Below, piece after piece: positions 6,971 to 14,712 of a stretch of DNA of 20,992 bases; positions within the stretch are counted from its first letter, which is position 1; each line of letters starts with the position of its first letter. The notes beneath the pieces are model-generated. The model had not been told where the DNA came from, made no database searches, and was given only the letters and a program-made list of their open reading frames with translations. The translations under genes were made by a program, and so were the position numbers. This DNA is from Proteobacteria bacterium UBA7821 (lineage in GTDB: Bacteria; Pseudomonadota; Gammaproteobacteria; Comchoanobacterales; Comchoanobacteraceae), in the NCBI GenBank assembly GCA_002480165.1, contig DLBP01000004.1, forward strand, positions 1,383-22,374. Reading direction: 5' to 3'.

Positions 6971-8035
6971 ATGCCTACAACAAATTATTCTGGCTATGAT
7001 GCACTAAATGACCTACTAGCACAGCTACAGCGTATGCATCGTCAAGATATCGTGGATTATATTAGTCAAAACTTTGACACAAGCAGTATATTTGTATCAA
7101 CGACTTCCCAATTTGAAACGTCTGTTGTGGATAACTTCTGCGAACAACTCGAAACAGCTTGCCAGGCTGAGGATTGCCATTTTTTTCTCAGTGAATTCAT
7201 AAAGGCAGCAAGTGATAATGAATCCACTGATGTTTATGCATACACTTATTTTCGGGGTCTCTTACCAAAACCAAATATTGATATCGCCAATCTCAATAGC
7301 AATACACCTAGCAGCCCAGATTCTATTTGGAAGAAGATATCGAATTTCATTAAATCTATATTTAATATCATATGGAATTATTTAAAAACAAACAGCGATA
7401 CTAATATTCCCGATAGCGGATCACCTGTCTTGTCAACAGAATTAATTGCTAATACCCTCACATCAGATACTGATGAATTAAGAGTACACCAAGAACTATT
7501 AAATGCCATTAAGAATCAATACTCTATACCAAGTGAAATAATATACAACTCTTTTGAGTGCCCTGTTACAAATGATGATCTATTGACTCACGAGTCAGAT
7601 GAAGTCCGAAAAACCGATCTTATTAGGGCTTTCAAAACCGGTTCGGAAGCTGATTTCAATCGACTCAAAGACTGCACAAAAGGTACGGATTTTAATCAGA
7701 AAGCAATGAGTTTCCCGCTCTATGAAAATCTTTTCACCCAAGAAGATCCTTCATTTTACACGACTTGGCAGTCAATTCAGTCTAATGAAATATCGCATAA
7801 TGATTCGCAAGTCGAAATAAAATTAACATTACTGAATTTTAATTTCAAAGGCTGTGTTAGAGATAATTTTATTGTCACTAAACATCTCATTTTTTCTACT
7901 GGAGATGATCAGCCTAGATTGACCGTCTTTCTTCATGTCTCCCGAGATTGCTCACACTCTGGTCCCATTCAAGCGTTTATCAACAAAGAAAAAACACCAG
8001 ACTCTAATAGGGCAGCTGAACATCTAGTAACATGA
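6971..8035 (+). CDS. Hypothetical protein, 354 residues, no recognised family
   Basis: I do not recognise this protein. It has no signal peptide. The first 35 residues look helical (LNDLLAQLQRMHRQDIVDYI); an amphipathic or hydrophobic stretch IWKKISNFIKSIFNIIWNYL lies at about residues 119-138, flanked by serine/asparagine/proline-rich linkers. The C-terminal third seems beta-rich (QVEIKLTLLNFNFKGCV, HLIFSTGD, PRLTVFLHVS). A segment at about 186-235 with FECPVTNDDLL has a faint U-box-like look, which I would not rely on. The start is ATG 6971; an in-frame GTG at 6959 would add four residues but leaves almost no leader after the predicted promoter. No strong ribosome site precedes either. The gene is a monocistron with a near-consensus promoter and is noticeably AT-rich and asparagine/serine-rich. 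A secreted host-directed effector is possible but unproven. Confidence 0.7.
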   Translation: MPTTNYSGYDALNDLLAQLQRMHRQDIVDYISQNFDTSSIFVSTTSQFETSVVDNFCEQLETACQAEDCHFFLSEFIKAASDNESTDVYAYTYFRGLLPKPNIDIANLNSNTPSSPDSIWKKISNFIKSIFNIIWNYLKTNSDTNIPDSGSPVLSTELIANTLTSDTDELRVHQELLNAIKNQYSIPSEIIYNSFECPVTNDDLLTHESDEVRKTDLIRAFKTGSEADFNRLKDCTKGTDFNQKAMSFPLYENLFTQEDPSFYTTWQSIQSNEISHNDSQVEIKLTLLNFNFKGCVRDNFIVTKHLIFSTGDDQPRLTVFLHVSRDCSHSGPIQAFINKEKTPDSNRAAEHLVT

Positions 8036-8103
8036 TGACGCCTTTTTCGGTAAATCATGGTCAGTAAGATCTGTATCCCAGTACCTTTTTTCCGTATTTT
8101 CTC

Positions 8104-8133
8104 TCGACAATCGGATCATGGCAGTGTTAACAT
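8104..8133 (+). promoter_or_regulatory. Possible weak promoter before the dehydrogenase gene
   Basis: TCGACA at 8104-8109 and TAACAT at 8128-8133 are 18 bases apart and match the consensus only partly. The 121-base gap after the upstream gene makes some promoter here likely, but this exact placement is weakly supported. Confidence 0.3.
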
Positions 8134-8143
8134 AAACCTTAAA

Positions 8144-8150
8144 AGAGGTG
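8144..8150 (+). promoter_or_regulatory. Ribosome-binding site that favours a TTG start
   Basis: AGAGGTG at 8144-8150 lies six bases before TTG 8157 but overlaps the alternative GTG 8148. It therefore argues that TTG 8157 is the true start of the short-chain dehydrogenase. Confidence 0.55.
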
Positions 8151-8156
8151 TTTATT

Positions 8157-8927
8157 TTGATTAAATCAGGTCAAGTAGCTATTGTGACAGGTGCTTCTTC
8201 TGGCATAGGGCTAGCTTTTTGCTATGCCTTAGCTAAGCGAGGGGTCAATCTGGTATTAGTCGCCCGTTCAGAAGATCGCCTGCTGGCATTATCACAAGAA
8301 CTAGAGCGGGATTATGCCATATCTTCCTATGTTGTTCCACTCGATTTGTCGAGATCCGATGCTGTTTTTGAGATCAGACGAGTGGTTCAATCGTTTAAAT
8401 TATCCGTTGATGTGATTATCAACAATGCTGGATTTGATGATTTTGGTGACTTTTTAGAAACCCCTTGGACAGATCATGCTTCAATGCTTCAGGCAATGTT
8501 GATTTGTCCTACCCGATTGTGCTACGAGTTTTTACCAGATATGAAGAAAAAACAAGCGGGATGTATTATTAATGTTGGCTCTATAGTCGGCCTGTTTACA
8601 TTAAAACTATTCAAAAGAAGTCGGCCGCGTGTACTTTATGGTCCAATTAAATCATATCTCATAGACTATACTCGCTCTCTTAGCCGACGTTATCGAGCGG
8701 ATGGTATCGTCTGCCAAGCACTCTGTCCAGGTTTAACTTGGTCAGAATTTCATCAACGCTCAGGTGAATCTGATATCTATAAACGTATCCCAAAGCGATT
8801 TTGGTTAACCTCTGAGGCAGTAGTCGATCAAAGTTTGGCAGCGCTGTCTCGAGAAAAAACCGTTGTGGTGACCGGCTGGTATAACCAACTTCTAAACCAG
8901 CTTCATCGACGGATTTTTCTTGGATGA
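8157..8927 (+). CDS. Short-chain dehydrogenase/reductase (SDR family)
   Basis: The 256-residue protein is a classical SDR, an NAD(P)(H)-dependent oxidoreductase of the Rossmann fold. Counting from TTG 8157, the cofactor motif TGASSGIG is at residues 11-18, INNAG at about 88-92, the catalytic serine in NVGSIVG at about 142, and the YxxxK pair in YGPIKSY at Y161 and K165, followed by LCPGLTW. Serine to tyrosine is about 19 residues instead of the usual 12-13, owing to a small basic insertion (KLFKRSRPR). R at about 37 after LVLVA suggests NADP(H) preference. The substrate is not predictable; DltE/YqjQ-like general reductases are the nearest type I can name. It is followed by rpe after 27 bases and may head that gene set. 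Confidence 0.88.
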   Translation: MIKSGQVAIVTGASSGIGLAFCYALAKRGVNLVLVARSEDRLLALSQELERDYAISSYVVPLDLSRSDAVFEIRRVVQSFKLSVDVIINNAGFDDFGDFLETPWTDHASMLQAMLICPTRLCYEFLPDMKKKQAGCIINVGSIVGLFTLKLFKRSRPRVLYGPIKSYLIDYTRSLSRRYRADGIVCQALCPGLTWSEFHQRSGESDIYKRIPKRFWLTSEAVVDQSLAALSREKTVVVTGWYNQLLNQLHRRIFLG

Positions 8928-8954
8928 CTGATTGAATATGCTGGAACAGACACG

Positions 8955-9620
8955 GTGATTATATCTGCATCAATACTAGCTGCCAATTTACTTGAAATTG
9001 GCGCAGACCTGAAACGAGTCAAGTCTCTGGGTGTACAGAGAATACACTTAGATGTTATGGATAATCATTATGTACCAAATTTGAGTTTTGGTCTCGGTTT
9101 CTGCCAAGCTTTAAAGTCACAGCAACCACTGCCTGTTGAGGTCCACCTGATGACCCAGCCTGTTGAATCCACGGTTGTTCAAGCGCTCGATGCTCAGGCG
9201 GATTGGATCATTTTTCACCCAGAGACTACCAAGAGTGATTACCATAAGATAGTCGAACTAATCAGATCTGGTGGCAGTCGTGTGGGGCTCGCGTTACATC
9301 CAAATCTATCACTAGAGTGGCTAGATCAAGTAACCTGCCAGATTGATCAACTCTTAGTTATGACCGTGGTACCAGGCTTTTCTGGCCAGTCGTTCATGGA
9401 TCACAGTCTTAACCGAATCAAGGCTGCACGTAGGTGGATAGATCAAACCCAAACGGCCTGTGAACTGGCCGTTGATGGTGGGGTTGGTCCCAACAATCTC
9501 TTGGCTATTGCTGATTGTGGTGTTGATGTGGCTGTGATTGGGAGTGCGCTTTTTTCAGGTGATATCCAGCAAAACACATTGAACATCAAACATGCTATGG
9601 ATTCTGATGCTATCTATTGA
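8955..9620 (+). CDS. rpe: Ribulose-phosphate 3-epimerase
   Basis: The 221-residue Rpe interconverts D-ribulose 5-phosphate and D-xylulose 5-phosphate in the pentose phosphate pathway, in the cytoplasm. It is a TIM barrel beginning IISASILAANL. Metal ligands and catalytic acids are all present: H31 and D33 in RIHLDVMDNHYVPNLSFG, H64 in VEVHLM, and D174 in LAVDGGV. MTVVPGFSGQSF at about 136-147 forms the phosphate-side loop. Length is typical (about 225). The GTG start at 8955 has a weak ribosome site and is the only usable start in frame after the dehydrogenase stop. The 3' end overlaps the aldolase-like gene. A local inverted repeat AACGGCC/GGCCGTT sits at 9452-9473 inside the gene. Confidence 0.97.
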   Translation: MIISASILAANLLEIGADLKRVKSLGVQRIHLDVMDNHYVPNLSFGLGFCQALKSQQPLPVEVHLMTQPVESTVVQALDAQADWIIFHPETTKSDYHKIVELIRSGGSRVGLALHPNLSLEWLDQVTCQIDQLLVMTVVPGFSGQSFMDHSLNRIKAARRWIDQTQTACELAVDGGVGPNNLLAIADCGVDVAVIGSALFSGDIQQNTLNIKHAMDSDAIY

Positions 9621-10329
9621 GCGCATAGAACTGGCTAGGGCATACCAGATCATTGCTATGTTTGGGTGGGATGACTCGACTTATACTCATCTATCAATGC
9701 GGGTGCCACATTCTGATAGTTATCTAATTTATCCATTTGGTATGTTGTTTGAAGAAGTGACACCTGAATGTCTTCTCGAGGTGTCATTGAATGGTGATGT
9801 TTTAGTTGGCAATGAAGCCCACTATAACCAAACAGGCTATGTGATACACGGTAATATTTATCGCCAACGACAAGACATACAGGCAATTTTTCATTGTCAT
9901 ACACCAGCACAAGTGGCCGTATCAGCCACACAAGACGGTTTGTTACCGTTGAGTCAGTGGGCGCTGCATTTTTATGGTCGCATCAGTTATCACGCATACA
10001 ATTCATTAGCTTTATCACATGATGTGCATGGGAAACAATTGGTTCGTGATCTTGCGGATAATTTCGTGATGCTCATGAAACATCATGGCAGCTTAATGTG
10101 TGGTAGAACAATACACGAAGCCATGTTCTACACCCATCATTTGGAAAAAGCTTGCCAGACTCAATGTCTATTGACACAGAGTCATCTTTCGCTAGACTTA
10201 ATCGAGGATCACATCTGTCAACAATCTGTTAATGACCTCATACATTTTGAACAAGATTTAGGTAAGAGAGACTGGGAAGCCTATTGTCGGCAATTAACTA
10301 GGCGAAGAACCAATGCAAGTCACATCTGA
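9607..10329 (+). CDS. Class II aldolase/adducin-family protein
   Basis: The product (240 residues from ATG 9607; 245 if ATG 9592 is used) belongs to the class II aldolase/adducin N-terminal family of zinc-dependent sugar-phosphate aldolases and epimerases (FucA, AraD, MtnB) and relatives. Visible motifs: AMFGWDDSTYTHLSMRVP near the start, HCHTP with zinc-type histidines H96 and H98, and LMKHHGSLMCGRT with the third histidine at about 160. The position of the FucA catalytic glutamate appears to be glycine (NQTGYVIH), as in adducin-like members, so the reaction is unclear. Either start overlaps rpe (14 or 29 bases), and the 3' end overlaps tsaC by 17 bases, implying one tightly coupled transcript. 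Pairing with rpe would suit a pentose-phosphate role, but that is context only. Confidence 0.82.
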   Translation: MLSIERIELARAYQIIAMFGWDDSTYTHLSMRVPHSDSYLIYPFGMLFEEVTPECLLEVSLNGDVLVGNEAHYNQTGYVIHGNIYRQRQDIQAIFHCHTPAQVAVSATQDGLLPLSQWALHFYGRISYHAYNSLALSHDVHGKQLVRDLADNFVMLMKHHGSLMCGRTIHEAMFYTHHLEKACQTQCLLTQSHLSLDLIEDHICQQSVNDLIHFEQDLGKRDWEAYCRQLTRRRTNASHI

Positions 10330-10870
10330 CTCAAATCAAGTCATTGATTGTCTCAACACCGGCGGTGTTATTGCATATCCGACCGAGTCCGTCTTCGGTA
10401 TTGGTTGTGATGCACTCTGTCAGGACTCTGTAGCGCGAATATCACGCATCAAAAACAGACAGTCAAAAAAAGGCTATATTCTTTTAATACATAGCTATGA
10501 ACAACTAGACCATTTAATTGATCAAAGCCATCCTAATCTTAATTGGGGTTGCATCAGAGACAGTTGGCCTGGACCGACCACATGGGTATTCCCAGCTGCT
10601 ACCAATCTGCCTCACTGGCTTGTTTCAGATTGCCAGACCATCGCGATTAGAATGACATCCCATCCGATTGCACGTGCTCTTTGTAAGCAGCTTGATAAAC
10701 CGCTAATATCCACCAGTGCTAACTTAGCGGGAATGCCGCCGTGTACCACTGTTCAGCAAGTGGCTGATCAATTAAGCACCGTGATAGATCTCTGTGTTTA
10801 TAATGAAACATCCTGTAGTCAAGCTGCAACAACAATCAACGACGCGATAACGCTTGCTTGCTACCGTTAA
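10313..10870 (+). CDS. tsaC: Threonylcarbamoyl-AMP synthase, YrdC/Sua5 family
   Basis: The 185-residue TsaC (190 in E. coli) makes threonylcarbamoyl-AMP from threonine, bicarbonate and ATP, the first step of t6A37 modification of ANN-decoding tRNAs. It starts with the YrdC domain and lacks the C-terminal Sua5 extension. Signature segments: GGVIAYPTESVFGIGCDA at about 17-34, SRIKNRQSKKGYILL at about 43-57, SWPGPTTWVFPA, TIAIRMTSHP and PLISTSANLAG. The ATG overlaps the preceding gene by 17 bases, and the 3' end overlaps a convergent gene by 35 bases, an unusually tight convergent junction without room for a terminator. tsaD, tsaB and tsaE are not in the window. Confidence 0.94.
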   Translation: MQVTSDSNQVIDCLNTGGVIAYPTESVFGIGCDALCQDSVARISRIKNRQSKKGYILLIHSYEQLDHLIDQSHPNLNWGCIRDSWPGPTTWVFPAATNLPHWLVSDCQTIAIRMTSHPIARALCKQLDKPLISTSANLAGMPPCTTVQQVADQLSTVIDLCVYNETSCSQAATTINDAITLACYR

Positions 10871-11576
10871 TATGACCTATTTGTCCATCTGGTATTTGGA
10901 TCTCTGCTGATTGGTTTAATAAGTCAAGACTCTCTAGTGAGCGTGGATCGGAGGGATTAGACTCGTTATTGATATGCAGTAGGTAGCCGTTGACGACTAG
11001 GGCGTAAAGAGGGAGTGCAACACAAGGGATGAAGGTTAGAGGCGTTAATTTTGAGCACACAATTCGTTTTATCTGAGTGAGCAGTGTGATGGCTTCAGGT
11101 AAACTGCTTAGTAAAAAAGCAGCTTTCTCACCAGATGTGATGGTGTCGCATAGTATCGGATGGAGAATGATTGTTATGCCATAATTCAGGCAAATAATTC
11201 TTAAAGTAAGCGGGAGTATAGACAGGAAAAAACTGACCATGATACTCGAGAGAGCACACATGAAAAAGACAAATCGGTTTTGTCTAATGATATGAAAGGG
11301 TGGTAGAAAACAAGAGAATAGATCGAATGAGATGATTGATGGTATGGTCAAACAATACAGCTTTAGCACATCGAGTCTATCGTGTGGTATCCGCCAGGCA
11401 TGGCAAACACTCCAGATTGATAAATCGAGAGCAATGGTTATTAGGCTTAATACAATGCCTAGGTAGGGGAGCTTCAGCCAAGGTGTAGCAGCCATTGTTG
11501 CTCGGAATAGCAGGTTAGGAGAAGTTATCTGACCAGATAATCGATGGAGTCTGGTGCGGTCTAATGATGATTTCAT
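10836..11576 (-). CDS. Hypothetical polytopic membrane protein
   Basis: I do not recognise this 246-residue protein. It has about four or five hydrophobic segments: around residues 38-60 (LGIVLSLITIALDLSIWSVC), 70-92, 100-122 and 124-144 (possibly two helices), and 180-200 (FIPCVALPLYALVVNGYLL). The basic N-terminus (MKSSLDRTRLHRL) suggests a cytoplasmic start, and the last 45 residues are hydrophilic. It is the last gene of the minus-strand dacA-lipB-lipA operon, 44 bases after the acyltransferase-like gene, with only a weak ribosome site (GTAGAG). Its 3' end runs 35 bases into tsaC on the other strand. A conserved open frame and membrane character support a real gene; function is unknown. 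An alternative start at codon 28 (MAATPWLK) is possible. Confidence 0.6.
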   Translation of the reverse strand: MKSSLDRTRLHRLSGQITSPNLLFRATMAATPWLKLPYLGIVLSLITIALDLSIWSVCHAWRIPHDRLDVLKLYCLTIPSIISFDLFSCFLPPFHIIRQNRFVFFMCALSSIMVSFFLSILPLTLRIICLNYGITIILHPILCDTITSGEKAAFLLSSLPEAITLLTQIKRIVCSKLTPLTFIPCVALPLYALVVNGYLLHINNESNPSDPRSLESLDLLNQSAEIQIPDGQIGHINGSKQALSRR

Positions 11577-11620
11577 GGTGTACTCTACTTAAAGTTGACT
11601 CGATTCTCTCTGGGTGATTG

Positions 11621-12841
11621 TCATGAAAATAAACCAGATTTGACAAAATCCCAATCGATCTCACATTGGTTAGCTAAAACGTGTAGACAGTTGATTAAAG
11701 CAATGGGGTCCTTTATTTTTGGATTGAGTGATGCAAGACCTATTTGATTATTGGGTCTGATTTTTTTGATCATGCGTGTCAAGATGGGTTGTGGTCCAAT
11801 TTCGATATGAAATAAAGGTTGATCGGGTAGTGATTCGGCTGCTTTTAGAAAATTGACGCTCTGTCTAATCTGATTTGTTAGATAATCAGCAGATATCTCA
11901 TCGATACATTCTCCAGATACAGTCGAGATAATCGGGGTATTCATCCGTTTGAATTGGATACCAGACACCTCTTGGTAGAACTCATCTAAAATGGGGTCCA
12001 TGTGCCTTGAGTGGAAACCATGTGACACGCAAAGTGGCGTTGTTCTAATGCGCATATTTTGGCATTGTGAATTAAACTGTTCTAGAGCCGCGTAGTCCCC
12101 AGACACGATTGTTTGCTTCTGATGATTAATACCCGCGATATCAATCGGTAAACCTTGAGCACACTCAATGGTTTTGTCTAGATCTGCGATCACAGCAACC
12201 ATGCCTGATGTTTTTGGAAGCTGACCCATTAGACGCGCTCGGATGGCGACACAGTCTAGCGCACTCTCTAAATCAAGCGCACCGGCAAAACAGGCAGCGG
12301 CAATTTCACCAATACTATGCCCAATCAAATAATCTGGTTGAATACCGATCTGTTGCCATAAAGAAGCAAGTGTATAGGCAGCCATAAATAGACAGGGCTG
12401 TGTATTCTCTGTTCGGTTGATAAGATCGACGTTTGACCCAAATAAGACCGCTAAACAATCAATGCCATGCTTAGCCAGTAGGTAGTCGTGACATCGATGG
12501 ATTGTATTTCTCACATCAGATGAGCTCTGGTATAAATCACGCAACATACCATGGTATTGCGATCCTTGCCCCGTGAACAAAAAGGCAATATTCCGATTAG
12601 GTTGAGGGAGGTTTACCGTTAGTTGGGCTAGCGCTTCAGACAGTTCTCCGGGTGTCATACCTGCTGCGATGCTATATAAGTTATCTGTGTGATGACCAGT
12701 GGTTGGGCTAGTCTTATGGTTGTCTGGGTCTGACGAAATGCGTTGCTTGGATGGTTCACTGATTATTTTCAGATAAACGGGTAAGGTACTTGTTGATTGA
12801 CTCATCATATGCTCAATAACCATCGTTCTCCATTCCAGCAT
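11621..12841 (-). CDS. Free-standing malonyl-type acyltransferase, PKS-AT-like with linker
   Basis: This is an acyl-CoA:acyl-carrier-protein acyltransferase of the FabD/PKS-AT superfamily, 406 residues from ATG 12841. Catalytic landmarks: GQGSQ at 91-95, nucleophile S176 in GHSIGEIAAACFAGALDL, R201 in IRARLM, and H277 in VSHGFHSRHMDPILDEF. That last block follows the polyketide-synthase HAFHS pattern (here HGFHS), usually malonyl-selective, rather than the FabD form. Residues about 20-85 (LPVYLKIIS, then GMTPGELSEALAQLTVN) resemble the linker found between ketosynthase and acyltransferase domains of modular synthases, which FabD (about 310 residues) lacks. It overlaps the DedA fusion gene. 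ATG 12841 has AAGGAG 11 bases upstream, whereas ATG 12808 makes a classic ATGA overlap with the upstream stop, so the start is open. It may be a discrete trans-acyltransferase or this genome's FabD substitute. Confidence 0.85.
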   Translation of the reverse strand: MLEWRTMVIEHMMSQSTSTLPVYLKIISEPSKQRISSDPDNHKTSPTTGHHTDNLYSIAAGMTPGELSEALAQLTVNLPQPNRNIAFLFTGQGSQYHGMLRDLYQSSSDVRNTIHRCHDYLLAKHGIDCLAVLFGSNVDLINRTENTQPCLFMAAYTLASLWQQIGIQPDYLIGHSIGEIAAACFAGALDLESALDCVAIRARLMGQLPKTSGMVAVIADLDKTIECAQGLPIDIAGINHQKQTIVSGDYAALEQFNSQCQNMRIRTTPLCVSHGFHSRHMDPILDEFYQEVSGIQFKRMNTPIISTVSGECIDEISADYLTNQIRQSVNFLKAAESLPDQPLFHIEIGPQPILTRMIKKIRPNNQIGLASLNPKIKDPIALINCLHVLANQCEIDWDFVKSGLFS

Positions 12842-14712
12842 GCAAGTGGATACTCCTTATCCGGTATGTCGACAGCTAAGGTGGTAAATAAGTTATCGAT
12901 GTGCATGAGTTGATCGTATGCGTTACTTGCCAGTGGTTGCAATAAGTTATACCAAATAATTGGTGATGCTTTTAAGTGGATGTTACCAATTAGGATTTTT
13001 TGATCTGGCGTATTGGCCTGCCAGGATTGGTAGCTGTTCCACAGTTTGATGATTAATAGACCTTCAGGGATTTCTTTATGTGCGATTAGGGCTGGCGGAT
13101 TATATTCATATAAGGCTGGAAAAATCGGTTGGCTAACTAGATCAATTTGGTTAAAGAGGTTGAATATGCGCGATAGAATATTAGGGTTTTCGTCATATAC
13201 ATGCCATTGATCGGCAGACAATTTTTCTTTAACCATGGTGATATTTCCTACCAAAAGCACATTTAAAGGATCAGATTGATAGCCCAGTCGGTTGGTTCGA
13301 ATTGGGGCTAGGGTTGTGAATACTTCAGATGCGGTCGATAGTTCTTGGTATGAGTTTTGTTGCTCGATGGTTGACTGTATGCTTTTGATCGGGTTGATTA
13401 TTACCAGTAGCATCACACTCATTGAGACCAGTATCAGCATGGATGAGTTGAAGTTGATAGTTAGCTGATTGGATGTTGGCTTGGACAGTGCTAGCTCATA
13501 TATGTGGTGTATACAAGACGCGATCAAAATACTAGACAGAACATCAATAAACCAATGTTCACTCAGCAGCATGCGGCTCAGACAAACTGCTAGGATTAGA
13601 CAAGTCGCTAAACGGTTTTGCCATATTTTAATTTGACTCTGCCAGCTAGTGAGGGTGAAGAGAAACATTGAAATCAACCCAACATGCCCACTTGGGAATG
13701 AATGCTGGTCAAAATCCATGTGAGATATTAACCAAAGAGAAGGATTAGTTAGGTCTGGTCTTGGTGATACGATAAGCTGCTTGAGTGATAAAATAACGAT
13801 GACAATTATTAGCATCTTGGCACCCAGATGCACTGCTGTCCTGAATTGTTTCTGATAGATCAGTATACTACCCACAATAATCGTACTCATGCACAATGTC
13901 AGTCGATCGGCAATATTAGAAATGATCACAGCAGCTTGAATTGAACCTTTTGTTTGGAAACTGACCGCCAAATGTCCGATGATGTTATTCAAATCATCAA
14001 CATGTTGTCGCGTCATCATGATGATTAACAACATCACTCCAGTGACACAGCTGATCACGACGTGTTCAAGGTGATTGGGGTTTTGGCCGATGTAAGTAGC
14101 AAGCTTACTGATCAGTAGGTGACGTTTCCTAGTGACTTCGTACATCATGATGACAGCGATCGCAACCACAATGTAATGAGTTATCACGTGGGCTGGAATA
14201 TTCATGGAAAGTGCACCAGCCAGAACACCCGGTGTTAAGTAAGCTAAACTCCACAGGCCGGCAGATGCAATGGCAGCCAGTGAAAAAGGGACTGGTTTTA
14301 AACCAAGGATACCAGTGAAAAATGGGACAGAGCTTCTCATAGGGCCAACAAATCGTCCAATAACCACACAGTAAGAACCATAGCGTTCAATAAAATGCTC
14401 AGCGGTGACTACGTGGTGATGGTTTGTCAAAAACCATTTCCAATTTTTAATTGTTGATGCGTATATGCGTCCTATCCAGAAGCTAGCGACATCACCGATG
14501 AGTGCTCCTAAAAAGGTACAGGAGTAGGTTGTTAGGGCTGGAAGTACTCCATTACCAATATACAAGCCAATGAATGGTATGACAATCAGGCCGGGTATGA
14601 TCGTTCCCACAACAGGCATGGCCTCTAAAAATGCAAATGTGAATGCAAAGAAATAGCCCCACCCATGATTGTTGGCGATTAGAGCACTAATGCCAGCTAG
14701 CCACTCATTCAT
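12805..14712 (-). CDS. DedA - PAP2 phosphatase - LssY fusion membrane protein
   Basis: A 635-residue integral membrane protein with three parts. Residues about 10-190 are a DedA/SNARE-associated domain with EAMPVVGTIIPG at 30-41 and GRFVGPMRSSVPFFTG at 119-134. Residues about 260-410 are a PAP2 phosphatase with KQLIVSPRP (311-319), FPSGH (339-343) and SRMLLSEHWFID (379-390), so the KxxxxxxRP, PSGH and SRxxxxxHxxxD motifs are all intact. Residues about 465-615, after a last membrane segment, match the LssY C-terminal type (NRLGYQSDPLNVLLVG, then WNSYQSWQAN). DedA proteins include undecaprenyl-phosphate translocases, and PAP2 enzymes dephosphorylate undecaprenyl-PP or phosphatidate. ATG 14712 has GAGG six bases upstream and overlaps the lipA stop by 8 bases; the upstream ATG at 14787 would lie inside lipA. 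Legionella-type relatives are known with this architecture. Confidence 0.92.
   Translation of the reverse strand: MNEWLAGISALIANNHGWGYFFAFTFAFLEAMPVVGTIIPGLIVIPFIGLYIGNGVLPALTTYSCTFLGALIGDVASFWIGRIYASTIKNWKWFLTNHHHVVTAEHFIERYGSYCVVIGRFVGPMRSSVPFFTGILGLKPVPFSLAAIASAGLWSLAYLTPGVLAGALSMNIPAHVITHYIVVAIAVIMMYEVTRKRHLLISKLATYIGQNPNHLEHVVISCVTGVMLLIIMMTRQHVDDLNNIIGHLAVSFQTKGSIQAAVIISNIADRLTLCMSTIIVGSILIYQKQFRTAVHLGAKMLIIVIVILSLKQLIVSPRPDLTNPSLWLISHMDFDQHSFPSGHVGLISMFLFTLTSWQSQIKIWQNRLATCLILAVCLSRMLLSEHWFIDVLSSILIASCIHHIYELALSKPTSNQLTINFNSSMLILVSMSVMLLVIINPIKSIQSTIEQQNSYQELSTASEVFTTLAPIRTNRLGYQSDPLNVLLVGNITMVKEKLSADQWHVYDENPNILSRIFNLFNQIDLVSQPIFPALYEYNPPALIAHKEIPEGLLIIKLWNSYQSWQANTPDQKILIGNIHLKASPIIWYNLLQPLASNAYDQLMHIDNLFTTLAVDIPDKEYPLACWNGERWLLSI

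Noticed and set aside
9452..9473. AACGGCC/GGCCGTT stem as a terminator
   Set aside because: It is inside the conserved rpe coding sequence near the catalytic DGGV motif and no T-tract follows.
12848..12862. GGATA/TATCC stem with the acyltransferase ribosome site in its loop
   Set aside because: The stem is only five pairs and is made of conserved codons of the DedA fusion gene; too weak to call a regulatory element.
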